A stretch of DNA of 39,539 bases. It comes from Paludibacteraceae bacterium (GTDB taxonomy: Bacteria > Bacteroidota > Bacteroidia > Bacteroidales > Paludibacteraceae). The notes under the pieces are model-generated. The model was not told the origin of the DNA. It was given only the letters and a program-made list of their open reading frames with translations, and ran no database searches. The stretch lies in the NCBI GenBank assembly GCA_017464475.1, contig JAFTZQ010000024.1:1-39539 (forward strand). The letters are read 5' to 3'. This document shows positions 23,525 to 32,055 of this stretch, in pieces (position 1 is the first letter of the stretch; every line of letters begins with the position of its first letter). The position numbers and the translations under genes are program-made.

Positions 23525-25012
23525 CTATTTTGTTATTATCTCCCAATGACCGCCTTTATCCGGTCCGACACGGCGGATGATGCCTTGTTCCTGCAAATTC
23601 TTGAGGTGTACTTGCACATTACGTGGTGCTATTCCGACTTCATTAGCTATCGAATCAGCCGTTGCGTTCGGATTCTTCCATATATATCGTACAATTTTTG
23701 CACGCATCGTAGATAAGTTTTCTACGATGTTTTCTACGATGTTTTCTACGATGGTATTCTCCCTACTTGCATGTCTTATTTGATGTCCCGTTTGATCAGT
23801 AACTGGAGCATCACTTTCTTTTACTGCACTTTCGGGCGTAATGATTTCTTCAAAGAGAGTCGTTTGGAGAATGAAATAATTAGGATTAAAATTCAGTAAG
23901 GGTGTTCCGGTTTGCTCCAACTCCGTACAGATACGATCAATACCTTCTCCAAACTCCTTAACAAACTTATATGCCTTCAGAAACAAGGCAATCTTCGGAT
24001 TTCGGGAGAAATGGGTGTGGCGGATATTCTCCGGTCGTACCAAACCCGGCAGACGTCCCGGCGTCTCAAAGACAATACGGTTGTCGAACATCTTGATCTG
24101 AATCTCTGTGCCGGCTATACTATAATCCCGATGACAAACAGAATTGACGACCAACTCTTGTATCGCAAATTTAGAATAGTTGCGCTTGGTCACAAATTGT
24201 CCGTGTTCTCCCAAGAACGAATACTCACGCACTTGCGTCTCCAGATAATCTATCGTACGCCGCACTTGATCCAAGATGGTACCTTCAAATGTCACGTCTT
24301 TTATGACATTCATCTCACGACCGAACTTTTCCTCTGTACCATTATAGCGAATAAACCGGGTACGGGCACGTTGGAAAAAACGTTGCGGATATTTTCCGAA
24401 GAGTAAGATGCACGCCTTGCTGATTCGTTCTTTGCCGTCCTTTGTAGTAATAAAATTGTTATTCTCACGCAAATACTCCAAGGGAGACTTGCCATACCCG
24501 ATAGTTCGCACGAAATCAGCAACGGCTTCCATATTGACATCCTCAATAGTGGCATCAGCTAAAGGCTCATCCTCAAAATTGCGTTCGCCTTTGTCAGACA
24601 TCAGTTGCAACCGCTCTTCAAAATTCAGTTTCTTGCTCTTATCTCCGACACGCATATAACACTCATCGTTCTGCGTAGCATGCAGACGACTGCTAGCAGG
24701 CACTTGAATAAGCAGAATCCGGTTGGCTCGCCCGTGTTCGTCCGTACAAGGCAAATAGGAAAAAGAGACAGGGACAGAAGGCACACAGAGATCCATCGGC
24801 ACACACAACAAGTCATTGAGGTGCTTTGCCTCTTGGTCAATACCCTCAATGCGCCGATTCGTATCAGAGACACCAACTGCCAGTATTCCGCCATCCGCAT
24901 TAGCCATCGCCACAATGGGAACAGCCAGAGCTTTTGCGCTGACCTGAATACTCTTGCAATCGAAAGTTTGTCCTTCGGGCAGTTGTTGTATGTCTTCAAG
25001 AGTTAACGACAT
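23525..25012 (-). CDS. AlbA_2/Schlafen-type ATP-binding regulator with C-terminal winged helix
   Basis: This 495-aa protein is often named RecG-like although it is not a helicase. An N-terminal AlbA_2 (DUF4062/Schlafen-fold) domain spans about 1-135 (FDCKSIQVSAKALAVPIVAMANADGGILAVGVSD). The next region holds a GHKL-type ATPase-like segment (KFAIQELVVNSVCHRDYSIAGTEIQIKMFDNRIVFETPG in parts, about 280-325), with the conserved N-box ELVVNSVCHRDY. A winged helix at about 430-490 follows (NATADSIANEVGIAPRNVQVHLKNLQEQGII). Three tandem IVEN motifs link the parts. It is probably a nucleic-acid-binding regulator. It has its own promoter. Confidence 0.88.
   Translation of the reverse strand: MSLTLEDIQQLPEGQTFDCKSIQVSAKALAVPIVAMANADGGILAVGVSDTNRRIEGIDQEAKHLNDLLCVPMDLCVPSVPVSFSYLPCTDEHGRANRILLIQVPASSRLHATQNDECYMRVGDKSKKLNFEERLQLMSDKGERNFEDEPLADATIEDVNMEAVADFVRTIGYGKSPLEYLRENNNFITTKDGKERISKACILLFGKYPQRFFQRARTRFIRYNGTEEKFGREMNVIKDVTFEGTILDQVRRTIDYLETQVREYSFLGEHGQFVTKRNYSKFAIQELVVNSVCHRDYSIAGTEIQIKMFDNRIVFETPGRLPGLVRPENIRHTHFSRNPKIALFLKAYKFVKEFGEGIDRICTELEQTGTPLLNFNPNYFILQTTLFEEIITPESAVKESDAPVTDQTGHQIRHASRENTIVENIVENIVENLSTMRAKIVRYIWKNPNATADSIANEVGIAPRNVQVHLKNLQEQGIIRRVGPDKGGHWEIITK
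23717..23752 (-). repeat. In-frame 12-bp tandem repeat inside the AlbA_2 gene
   Basis: Three perfect GTTTTCTACGAT units encode three IVEN motifs just before the winged helix. The unit length is a multiple of three, so copy-number change would alter linker length but not the frame. Confidence 0.9.
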
Positions 25013-25034
25013 TTCTTCCTTTCAATTTTGCTTG

Positions 25035-25065
25035 CAAAATTACTGCTTTTTTTCGACATATGCAA
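25035..25065 (-). promoter_or_regulatory. Promoter of the AlbA_2 gene
   Basis: Read leftwards, TAATTTTG lies at 25035-25042 with a TTGC -33 element at 25062-25065 and a 19-bp spacer. A CATATG palindrome overlaps the -33 side. Confidence 0.62.
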
Positions 25066-25118
25066 GTATTTGGGTAAAAATCGTTTTTGAGTGTGCGTTT
25101 TTCTGGCGATTTTGTGTG

Positions 25119-25156
25119 TCGGTCATCGCTCGGTTGTGAGTCGGTCATCGGTCGGT
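25119..25156. repeat. Tandem CGGTCATCGCTCGGT-type repeat
   Basis: TCGGTCATCGCTCGGT (25119-25134) is repeated at 25141-25156 with one base changed. A rearranged copy is at 22195-22222. Together the copies bracket the KilA-N and AlbA_2 genes. Confidence 0.65.
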
Positions 25157-25177
25157 GGAGGGGGCTAAAAGTAACTA

Positions 25178-25924
25178 TTATTTAATCAGTTTGTTCAGTT
25201 GTTTGTCTGTCGCTTCCGGTAGGATCTCCCGCAGATGGGCGAGGATGCGTTCGTACGATTCTTGCGGCGTGCGGAGGGCGGTGTGTGTCTCGTCGGCATA
25301 AGGCAGACACGCTTCGCGACCTAACAGATTCTCCGGCGTATTGAGTAACTGCCAACCGAAACCGTACTCTTTGCCGTGCTTGTCACGCGGATAGACGAAG
25401 TCTTCGGTGACGATATAACAGCCCATCTGCAGTCTGTTGACATAGGCATCAAATCGGCTGCGCATCTTCGGTCCGGTCATGCCGCAGGCGGCACGCAGGT
25501 CCCGCGCAACGGCACTGCCCTGTTCGCGGAGCGTGGTGAGGATGGCTTCTTCTACGGAGCCGATCTCCGGCTGGGGATAGATAGAGCGGCGGTAGTTATA
25601 GAAATCGCGCCACCACTCGCGGCTGATGAAGCCTGCTTTGCCGCCGAAGAACTTGCCATAGACGCAGTTGCCTTCGGTGATGGCAGGTCCTTTCCACGTC
25701 CACAACGGCCATTCCCACGAGCCGTCGTCAAACTGCACATAGTGGTAGTCCGGCGCCATCATCTCCTCCGCGCAGTAACCGTCAATGCCGCTGTCCAGCA
25801 GCGGCAGGAAACCTAATTGTTGGATGCGCTCAATCAGCTGCGGACACGAACTTATTTCGTACTGCCCGGATGTGCCGCTGTTCCGCTGCTGCAAGCTCAA
25901 TAAATAATCCCGTACGCTATTCAT
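25178..25924 (-). CDS. AlkZ-related winged-helix protein (putative)
   Basis: I assign this tentatively to the AlkZ-related protein group, whose relatives include DNA glycosylases for bulky alkylation or crosslinks. Supporting features are the QFDDGSWEWPLWTWKGPAI, YGKFFGGKAGFISREWW and YNYRRS segments in the first half and a helix-turn-helix-like segment (about 125-165: GSVEEAILTTLREQGSAVARDLRAACG). No catalytic residue can be confirmed by eye, so the catalytic activity is unproven. 248 aa. It overlaps the upstream acetyltransferase gene by 8 nt and ends the large leftward operon. Confidence 0.65.
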   Translation of the reverse strand: MNSVRDYLLSLQQRNSGTSGQYEISSCPQLIERIQQLGFLPLLDSGIDGYCAEEMMAPDYHYVQFDDGSWEWPLWTWKGPAITEGNCVYGKFFGGKAGFISREWWRDFYNYRRSIYPQPEIGSVEEAILTTLREQGSAVARDLRAACGMTGPKMRSRFDAYVNRLQMGCYIVTEDFVYPRDKHGKEYGFGWQLLNTPENLLGREACLPYADETHTALRTPQESYERILAHLREILPEATDKQLNKLIK

Positions 25925-26471
25925 TTTTTTTGATTATTTTGGCAGGGTTGCCGGCGACTACTACATCATCGGGGATGTCGTGGGTGACGACCGAACCGGC
26001 ACCGACGATGACGCGGTTGCCGATAGTCACACCCGGACAGACGATCACTCCCCCACCCAACCAGCAGTCATCGCCTATACGGATCGGTTTTCCGGTTTCT
26101 ATGGTCTGCCGGCGCTCCATATAGTCATGCGGATGGTCGGGCGTCAGCAGTTGGCAGTTCGGTCCGATGAGCGTGTGGGCACCGATGGTGATACCTCCGC
26201 CGTCCAGGAAGACGCCGTTGAAATTGACCATCGAACCTTCGCCGATGGAGATACGATTACCGTGGTCGCAACGGAAAGGCGGGCAGATGATCACTGACGG
26301 GTGCGCATCAGGGATGAGCGCGTGGATGCAGCGATGCAGTTCGTCCATGTCCCATGCACCGCACTGGTTGAGGTCCCGCATGGCATAATACGCCCGCAGG
26401 ATATTCGCCTGAACTTCCTCGTCCGTATAGTCGTACGGCAGGTTATGAAGCATTTTTTCGTATTCGGTCAT
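25917..26471 (-). CDS. maa: Sugar O-acetyltransferase (maltose acetyltransferase family)
   Basis: It transfers acetyl from acetyl-CoA to sugar hydroxyls. At 184 aa it has the full left-handed beta-helix. There is an N-terminal helical cap (MLHNLPYDYTDEEVQANILRAYYAMRDLN), then hexapeptide repeats such as GNRISIGEGSMVNFNGVFLDGGGITIGAHTLIGPN, the active-site histidine in LLTPDHPHD, and the C-terminal PDDVVVAGNPAKIIK. The acceptor is unknown. It lies 18 bp after the MBL-rubredoxin gene. Confidence 0.92.
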   Translation of the reverse strand: MTEYEKMLHNLPYDYTDEEVQANILRAYYAMRDLNQCGAWDMDELHRCIHALIPDAHPSVIICPPFRCDHGNRISIGEGSMVNFNGVFLDGGGITIGAHTLIGPNCQLLTPDHPHDYMERRQTIETGKPIRIGDDCWLGGGVIVCPGVTIGNRVIVGAGSVVTHDIPDDVVVAGNPAKIIKKNE

Positions 26472-26489
26472 TTTTGTATGCAGCTTATA

Positions 26490-27431
26490 TTACGCCTTGT
26501 TGAATTTGGATTTGGGCTGTTTGCAACGGGGGCATTTCCAGTCATCGGGCAGGTCTTCGAAGGCTACACCGTCGTGTTCAGCAGGGTCATAGACATAGCC
26601 GCAGATGGAACATACGTATTTGCCGCTGCCCTCTTGGTTGGAGAAGTCCACTTCGGCAAAGACCGTCGGAACGGGGTTGTTGAGGTCGATGACACGTTTG
26701 GCTTCGAGGTTCTCATAACCCTGCGGTGTGTGCGTACCCATATAGACCGTAGGATGGTTTTGAACGAACTCCCGCACGCGGTCCATCGTCTCACGGGCTG
26801 CCGTCAGGTCGTCATAGACGACAGACAGTTTGTTCTCATAGAGCGCTTCGTCCACGTAAGTGATGTCGCCTTGGAACATATAGAACAGTCCTTCGTTCTC
26901 GGCGATGATGAGGCTGTTGCCGTTGGTGTGACCTTTCGCTTTGATGAAATAGATGCCGTCGCAGATATTCTGGCTCTCGGGGAAATTATAATATGCGCCG
27001 TCGGTGAAACGGACAGGCACCAGGTTTGTCAGTCCGTGCAGTTCTGGGGCACTCAGTTCGTCTGCGTTTACGAAGATTTGCGCATTGGGGAACGAACGCA
27101 GTTCTCCGGAGTGGTCTGCATGACGGTGGGTCAAGAGGATCTTGGTTACTTGTTCGGGTTGGTAGCCCAGTGCTTTGAGTGCGTCCATGTACGAACAGAT
27201 GTCCTTGCCCGTATAGATGAGTGATTGCTCATTGGGCACCTCTTCCGGCGTGCCGGCAGGAAGACCTGTGTCCACCAGAATGACGTCCTTGCCGGTGTCA
27301 ATCAGGTAGTTTTGGAGACTGCCGCGATAGCGGATATTGAGGTTGAACTGGTCTTTGCCTTCTTCGCCACCGAAGGCGAACGGCTGTGAGTAGAATCCGT
27401 CTTTGCGGAACTTAATGGCTTTGATTTGCAT
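26490..27431 (-). CDS. Metallo-beta-lactamase-fold protein fused to rubredoxin
   Basis: 313 aa. Residues 1-265 form an MBL-fold hydrolase with THRHADH at 101-107, His168 in GHTNG, and Asp189 in FQGDIT as metal ligands. Residues 271-313 are a complete rubredoxin ([10 protein letters not shown] with a C-terminal CPRC). Homologous MBL proteins act as lactonases, thiol-ester hydrolases or flavodiiron-type oxygen or NO reductases. Because no flavodoxin domain is present, a redox-linked hydrolase or an oxygen-scavenging partner is plausible. The substrate is not known. Confidence 0.9.
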   Translation of the reverse strand: MQIKAIKFRKDGFYSQPFAFGGEEGKDQFNLNIRYRGSLQNYLIDTGKDVILVDTGLPAGTPEEVPNEQSLIYTGKDICSYMDALKALGYQPEQVTKILLTHRHADHSGELRSFPNAQIFVNADELSAPELHGLTNLVPVRFTDGAYYNFPESQNICDGIYFIKAKGHTNGNSLIIAENEGLFYMFQGDITYVDEALYENKLSVVYDDLTAARETMDRVREFVQNHPTVYMGTHTPQGYENLEAKRVIDLNNPVPTVFAEVDFSNQEGSGKYVCSICGYVYDPAEHDGVAFEDLPDDWKCPRCKQPKSKFNKA

Positions 27432-27475
27432 AGTTGTATGTGCTTTTAAGTGTTATTTGTCCTATAATATACGCA

Positions 27476-28297
27476 TCAACATTCAATGCTTTGGTGGAGT
27501 GCTGCAATAAAATCTGTCATGAACGTATTGCGTGTGGGTCCGTCCAGCAGCAAGAGGGACAGATACGGATTCAGGTCTTCCAACTCCACCAGTAGCAGCT
27601 CACCTGTCTGCGTGCGACAGGCATCTACCCGCTGGATGCCATGGCGGATACCATTCCAGCGGATGAAACACTCTGCAAACGCGATGTCCTCTGCTGTATA
27701 GTTGTATGGTTTGAGTTCCCACCGTTTGGACTTATCCGGCGCATAGAGGGCGTATTCCAGTTTATCGTCCACGAAATAGAAGGACAGTTCGTAAAGGAAG
27801 TTTATCTTCGGCTGAATAAGCATTGTGCCATCCTCTATCGTCCGCTCTTGCAGTTCCCCGCGCGAGAGAAACTCCAGTCCGATGGAGTCGGCTCCGTCTT
27901 TGGGTTTGATGACATATGTATCTGTTTCCGGCAGGCGGTGCAGGTCGGCTTTTCTGTCCACGGTGGGAATAACCGGATAACCGGCTTCCGTCAGATTCAG
28001 CAAGTACTGCTTGCCCTGCATGTCTGCTTTTCCCGTCAGTTCGTTATAGACCTTCAGGTTATTTGCCTTTGCACGTGCCACAAAAGCCCGATACGTGTCC
28101 GGGAAACCGCTCACGCCGCCTGTGTTTCGGAAGACGACCAAATCAGCGTCTTTCTCAAAAGCCGCAGCGTTCATAGGGTGGCATAGCGCAACATCAAACG
28201 TCTCCCGCAGTTGGCCGGTGATAAAGATGTCCTCGTCGCAATAGGTGCGTCCCTTTGCCTCGTAGTTCAAATCTGTCAGATATAGAATCTTTTTCAT
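27476..28297 (-). CDS. ATP-grasp family protein, 273 aa
   Basis: The fold is that of an ATP-grasp ligase of the RimK/GshB kind. Features are the N-terminal substrate domain, KGKQYLLNLTEAGYPVIPTV around residue 92, the ATP-binding TYVIKPKDGADSIGLEFLS (about 135-153), and the C-terminal RVDACRTQTGELLLVELEDLNPYLSL with its acidic metal-binding residues. It probably joins a carboxylate to an amine or thiol, but the substrates are unknown. The ATG overlaps the stop of the MmcQ/YjbR gene. Confidence 0.85.
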   Translation of the reverse strand: MKKILYLTDLNYEAKGRTYCDEDIFITGQLRETFDVALCHPMNAAAFEKDADLVVFRNTGGVSGFPDTYRAFVARAKANNLKVYNELTGKADMQGKQYLLNLTEAGYPVIPTVDRKADLHRLPETDTYVIKPKDGADSIGLEFLSRGELQERTIEDGTMLIQPKINFLYELSFYFVDDKLEYALYAPDKSKRWELKPYNYTAEDIAFAECFIRWNGIRHGIQRVDACRTQTGELLLVELEDLNPYLSLLLLDGPTRNTFMTDFIAALHQSIEC

Positions 28298-28641
28298 TTT
28301 TTCTTGGTGTATTTGGCTTTAACAATCTCGTAGGAGTTCTTCGTCAGTTCGCGCAGCAAGGAGTCCGGAGCGGTATGGGGATCAATGCCCAACCAGTATT
28401 TGGCGGATTCGTTGTAGGGGGCGTCGATGCAATCGTATTGCGCCTTCAGCTCGTCTATCCGTTCGGGCTGGCATTTGAGCGTCACGACCGAGTAATCGGC
28501 GCAGTCGAAGAAGGCAAACATGTGTCCGCAGACATAGAAAACGAGCACGTTCTCGCCGCTCTTGAACATGGTGAACGGCAGTTTCTCCTCTACATCCGCG
28601 CCCAGCGAGAGGCAGTAATCTCTGTAATCTTCGATGTTCAT
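28294..28641 (-). CDS. MmcQ/YjbR family protein, copy A
   Basis: A 115-aa protein of the MmcQ/YjbR (CyaY-like fold) family, whose members have been suggested to bind DNA. Recognisable segments are LGADVEEKLPFTMFKSGENVLVFYVCGHMFAFFD, LKCQPERIDELKAQY, and YWLGIDPHTAPDSLL. It is 107/115 identical to the gene at 31162-31509 and lies in the same operon. Residues 1-72 are identical in both. It overlaps both the upstream YdeI-like and the downstream ATP-grasp gene by 4 nt. Confidence 0.92.
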   Translation of the reverse strand: MNIEDYRDYCLSLGADVEEKLPFTMFKSGENVLVFYVCGHMFAFFDCADYSVVTLKCQPERIDELKAQYDCIDAPYNESAKYWLGIDPHTAPDSLLRELTKNSYEIVKAKYTKKK

Positions 28642-28985
28642 ATTTTTGTTTTGGGCATAGCTTGCAAGCCGGCCTCCGTCATCAATCCTCTTTCTATCAG
28701 ACTATGGCAGCGTTGGACATTCAGTTCCGTCCAATGACTACCTTTGCGGCGAGGTGAGAGACGCTGCGCCAACCGCCCGTCGCCGATCCGTTTCAGCGTG
28801 CTGTCAATCCAGCCGAAACATAGCGCCTCTTCCACGACCTCCAGATAAGGCAGGCAGTCGCCATCGGGTTTTTGCTTTCCGCGATAGATTGCCACCCAGC
28901 ATTGTTTGGCTTGCCTGTGGTGGGTAAGCAACCATTCGCGCAGCTGCTTGCGGTCACTATATTCCAGCAGATCAACTATCTCCAT
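28638..28985 (-). CDS. YdeI/OmpD-associated-like protein, short
   Basis: 115 aa similar to the N-terminal core of the YdeI/OmdA family (YLEVVEEALCFGWIDSTLKRIGDGRLAQRLSPRRKGSHWTELNVQRCHSLIERGLMTEAG). Full-length relatives are about 190 aa, so this is a truncated or minimal form. It ends at the coupled MmcQ/YjbR gene (ATGA), so the loss of the C-terminal part may be ancient. The function is unclear; the family has been linked to bacteriocin tolerance. Confidence 0.82.
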   Translation of the reverse strand: MEIVDLLEYSDRKQLREWLLTHHRQAKQCWVAIYRGKQKPDGDCLPYLEVVEEALCFGWIDSTLKRIGDGRLAQRLSPRRKGSHWTELNVQRCHSLIERGLMTEAGLQAMPKTKI

Positions 28986-29002
28986 GTTATATCTTCTGAG
29001 TT

Positions 29003-29803
29003 TTAAGGGTTCGTTATTTTTTCTTTCAGTTCTTTGATATCCTGTTCCAGACGTGTCTGCTGTTTCTCCATTCGGTCTAACTGCGTTTTGAGGTCGTCGT
29101 TATTGTCAGCCACCATGGCATCCACGAACACCGAGTTGATGAACGACAAGCCGAGAATACCGAAGGCTGCGAGCAGCAAACAGAAATAGAGCCTTGTTAT
29201 TCTTCCGACAAACGGCGATGTAGCAGCAGCTATAGCGTCGGGTATCTCATACCATCCTTCGACGGTAAATACTCTGAAAACCGAATAGATAGAGCGTATA
29301 GGTGTGGCGAAATAGTCAGGAGCCACTTCTCGGTACAAGCTGCAGTTGATCAGCCCGAACAGCACTAAGAGCACTCCGAAACCGAACAGCACTACGCCCG
29401 AGTCACGCAATGCGCGCTTGAGTCCGGCGCCTATCTGCGCTATGTTCGGGAAGAAATGGAACAGGCGCAGGAATCGTATCACGCGCAAGAGCCGCAGCGT
29501 AAGGATGGCTGAGAAATTGAAGGTAGTAATATCGAGGAACGGCACCACCAGCGATGGCAGCGACAGGATGACTAACATCCCGTCCAGCCTGTTCCATCCG
29601 TCGTGCCAATATTTCTTTGCGCCGAAACACACCTGTTTAGCAATCATCTCCAACAGAAAAATGACCGTGCAGGCTATGTCTATCCCTAATAACAGCGGAT
29701 GGTTGAGCCCCGATTCCTGCATGTAAATGACCACTGAATTGATGAGTATGACCACCAGAATAACGTGGTCGTTCAGTAGTGTCTTGTCTAATAAGCGTCT
29801 CAT
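29003..29803 (-). CDS. Voltage-gated cation channel (BacNav-like), 266 aa
   Basis: A six-helix channel subunit. S1-S3 run from about residue 14 to 95, and S4 (LTLRLLRVIRFLRLFHFFP, about 101-119) carries Arg at 104, 107, 110 and 113. The pore helix and filter follow at about 170-185, ending TVEGW (180-184). S6 (LYFCLLLAAFGILGLSFINSVFVDAM) and a C-terminal coiled coil (LDRMEKQQTRLEQDIKELKEK, about 242-262) complete it. The filter differs from the LESW of NaChBac-type sodium channels, so selectivity is uncertain. Tetrameric assembly via the coiled coil is expected. Confidence 0.88.
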   Translation of the reverse strand: MRRLLDKTLLNDHVILVVILINSVVIYMQESGLNHPLLLGIDIACTVIFLLEMIAKQVCFGAKKYWHDGWNRLDGMLVILSLPSLVVPFLDITTFNFSAILTLRLLRVIRFLRLFHFFPNIAQIGAGLKRALRDSGVVLFGFGVLLVLFGLINCSLYREVAPDYFATPIRSIYSVFRVFTVEGWYEIPDAIAAATSPFVGRITRLYFCLLLAAFGILGLSFINSVFVDAMVADNNDDLKTQLDRMEKQQTRLEQDIKELKEKITNP

Positions 29804-29806
29804 ATA

Positions 29807-31150
29807 TTAGTTTGTTTTAATCACTTGTACGGACGGGACATTCAGGCGGATGGCAAGCCACTGCTCCATACGCGCGAGGTCTTCCGGGCGGAGCATCTCT
29901 TGCTTATGGTGCGCAGTCGGTTTCTCGGAGATGACCAGCAGTACGGTGGAGTCTGCTCTAGCAAGGGTGATTCGGTCTATGGACGACCATTGTGCGCGCA
30001 GTTCGTTACTGATCTGCTCCGTCGGCAGAACCAGCGCTTCATAGGCCTCCAGTTGTTGCCGGAGCGCCTTAATCGAATCATCGCGCTGACGCAGTTGCTG
30101 CTCGGTGGACGCCAGCCAGTCTCGCATGACCTCCGTCTCGTTCAAGCGGCGGACTTCGATAGTGGCATCTTCCTGAAAGAGTATCTGTGCGTGCGAGATC
30201 CCGTGTTTCTCTGCGTTCGTATAGAGTTGTGCGCGAGACTCAGGGCTTAGGGCTTCGCCTGCCAGACGCAGCGTGAGCGTATAAGGTTTGACGGACATGT
30301 CCGTGCTATAATCATAGATATATGTACCTCCGACGGCTTGGTTCTCCTTCACAAAATGCCGTGCTTCGGTAGTGAAGCGGTTCTCGCGGACGATACTGTA
30401 TGCCGTGAAGAAACTGGGCACCAACACAACGAGAATCAACAAAACGTACGAGATGATTCTCCGGCGCGAGGTTCCGTCTTTCTCTTCCACCACAGGAAAA
30501 CGCAAGTACTTGACCGCCAGGAAAGTAGCCAAGGCGATGAAGATACAGTTGATGAAGAACAGATAGAGCGCTCCTGCTGCGTATTGCCAGTTGAGGCTGG
30601 CGATCCCGTAACCGACCGTACAGAGCGGCGGCATGAGCGCGGTAGCGATCGCCACGCCGGAAAGGACTGTTCCTTTCTCTTTGCGCGAGAGTTCCAAGAT
30701 GCCGGCAATACCTCCGAAGAAAGCGATGAGCACATCATATACGGAAGGGTTGGTGCGCGCTAACAGTTCTGTGGGATTGTCCGTCTCCAGAGGCGTTACC
30801 ATGAAATAGAGCGTCGATGCCAGAAGGCTGATAGCGAACATGATTCCGAGGTTCTTGAGCGACTGGAGCAGCAGGTCTGTGTCGTTGGTTCCCAAGCCCA
30901 TGCCGAAACCGATAATAGGACTCATCAGCGGCGAGATAAGCATGGCGCCGATGATCACCGGAATGGAGTTGACATTCAAACCGACCGAAGCAATGACGAT
31001 CGCCACAAAGAGGATGTAGATGTTCGGTCCGCGGAAAGGAATATTGCTGCGAATGTTCGCGCTGGCGGCAAGTACATCGATGTAATCCGTCACACTCAGT
31101 TGCTCGCGGAAGAACTGCTTTGCCCGTTCTTTGAATTCTGAATAGGTCAT
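29807..31150 (-). CDS. DUF389 integral membrane protein, 447 aa
   Basis: The N-terminal half has the DUF389 membrane core: IYILFVAIVIASVGLNVNSIPVIIGAMLISPLMSPIIGFGMGLGTND, a MFAISLLASTLYFMVTPLE segment, and ALMPPLCTVGYGIA. The C-terminal half is a soluble domain ending in a helix with many charged residues. The family is sometimes called TIGR00341 or hydrophobic-domain protein; function unknown. It precedes the channel gene by 3 nt. Confidence 0.9.
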   Translation of the reverse strand: MTYSEFKERAKQFFREQLSVTDYIDVLAASANIRSNIPFRGPNIYILFVAIVIASVGLNVNSIPVIIGAMLISPLMSPIIGFGMGLGTNDTDLLLQSLKNLGIMFAISLLASTLYFMVTPLETDNPTELLARTNPSVYDVLIAFFGGIAGILELSRKEKGTVLSGVAIATALMPPLCTVGYGIASLNWQYAAGALYLFFINCIFIALATFLAVKYLRFPVVEEKDGTSRRRIISYVLLILVVLVPSFFTAYSIVRENRFTTEARHFVKENQAVGGTYIYDYSTDMSVKPYTLTLRLAGEALSPESRAQLYTNAEKHGISHAQILFQEDATIEVRRLNETEVMRDWLASTEQQLRQRDDSIKALRQQLEAYEALVLPTEQISNELRAQWSSIDRITLARADSTVLLVISEKPTAHHKQEMLRPEDLARMEQWLAIRLNVPSVQVIKTN

Positions 31151-31161
31151 ATTGTATTGGG

Positions 31162-31509
31162 TTATTTCTTTTTGCTATATTTGGATTTGACAATCTCGTA
31201 AGAGTTGCGGGTGAGGTCGCGGAGCAAGGTGTCCGGCGCAGTACGCGGATCAATGCCCAGCCAATATTTGGCGGATTCGTTATAGGGCTTGCCGATGCAG
31301 TCGTATTGCGCTTTCAGTTCGTCTATCCGCTCGGGCTGGCATTTGAGTGTCACGACGGAGTAATCGGCGCAGTCGAAGAACGCGAACATGTGTCCGCAGA
31401 CATAGAAAACCAACACGTTCTCGCCGCTCTTGAACATGGTGAACGGCAGTTTTTCCTCTACATCTGCGCCCAGCGAGAGGCAGTAGTCTCTGTAATCTTC
31501 GATGTTCAT
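31162..31509 (-). CDS. MmcQ/YjbR family protein, copy B
   Basis: Starts at ATG 31509; the longer frame to 31605 reads into the lipoprotein gene. This is the duplicate of the gene at 28294-28641. All 8 differences fall after residue 72, and the DNA of the first half is also closer than that of the second half. This pattern suggests recent duplication with continued exchange of the 5' part. It overlaps the upstream lipoprotein gene by 4 nt and sits 11 bp before DUF389. Confidence 0.92.
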   Translation of the reverse strand: MNIEDYRDYCLSLGADVEEKLPFTMFKSGENVLVFYVCGHMFAFFDCADYSVVTLKCQPERIDELKAQYDCIGKPYNESAKYWLGIDPRTAPDTLLRDLTRNSYEIVKSKYSKKK

Positions 31510-32021
31510 TTTGTTAACGTATTCAGGGTAGTTATGGAGAGTTCGCTCATGCCTTCGATGGCGTCGCTCACGTTGAGCAGCAGTTTGGGGTTGCTCACAT
31601 CCCAATGGAAGGTGCCGGAGTCACTGTAACGCGCCGTCTCCGATTGCAGCACATAGACATAGCCGAAAGTCCTGCCGTTTTGGACGAGGCGGTCGATACA
31701 GAGGACACGCTTCGCTTTGCGGTTGATGACGATGTTGCGCCAGATGACGCTGGACGGCTGTGTGTGGTGGGTCGGGGCAAAAGTAGTCTGGTAGATCATG
31801 CTTGCTCCTTCGCTGTCCACCTCATAGTCCGGAAGCAGGCTGATATAGGCATCGCTGCGGAAGGAATAGGTGTTGTCGTGGTTGCTAACCGCCTTCAGAT
31901 CGCTTACCTTGAAGGGAAGGTCCTTTTGCACGTCTTTTGCGAATTCCTCGCTTGTGGTTGGCCTTTGTACCGCGCAGGAGCAGAGGGCAAAGGCTAATAT
32001 GTAAAATATGGTTCTTTTCAT
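31506..32021 (-). CDS. Lipoprotein of unknown function, 171 aa
   Basis: The start ATG 32021 gives MKRTIFYILAFALCSC, a short signal peptide with lipobox at Cys16. Its signal sequence resembles that of the DUF6624 lipoprotein at 37284 (MKRTVFYILVLALYGC). The mature part is beta-rich with a repeated aromatic pattern (SMIYQTTFAPTHHTQPSSVIW; VLCIDRLVQNGRTFGYVYVLQ). No family is recognised. It starts the large leftward operon and lies 34 bp after the Hsp70-like gene, so it may also be reached by read-through. Confidence 0.78.
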   Translation of the reverse strand: MKRTIFYILAFALCSCAVQRPTTSEEFAKDVQKDLPFKVSDLKAVSNHDNTYSFRSDAYISLLPDYEVDSEGASMIYQTTFAPTHHTQPSSVIWRNIVINRKAKRVLCIDRLVQNGRTFGYVYVLQSETARYSDSGTFHWDVSNPKLLLNVSDAIEGMSELSITTLNTLTK

Positions 32022-32055
32022 TTTGTTATTTTGTGCAGTCATAGTATATTATAAC

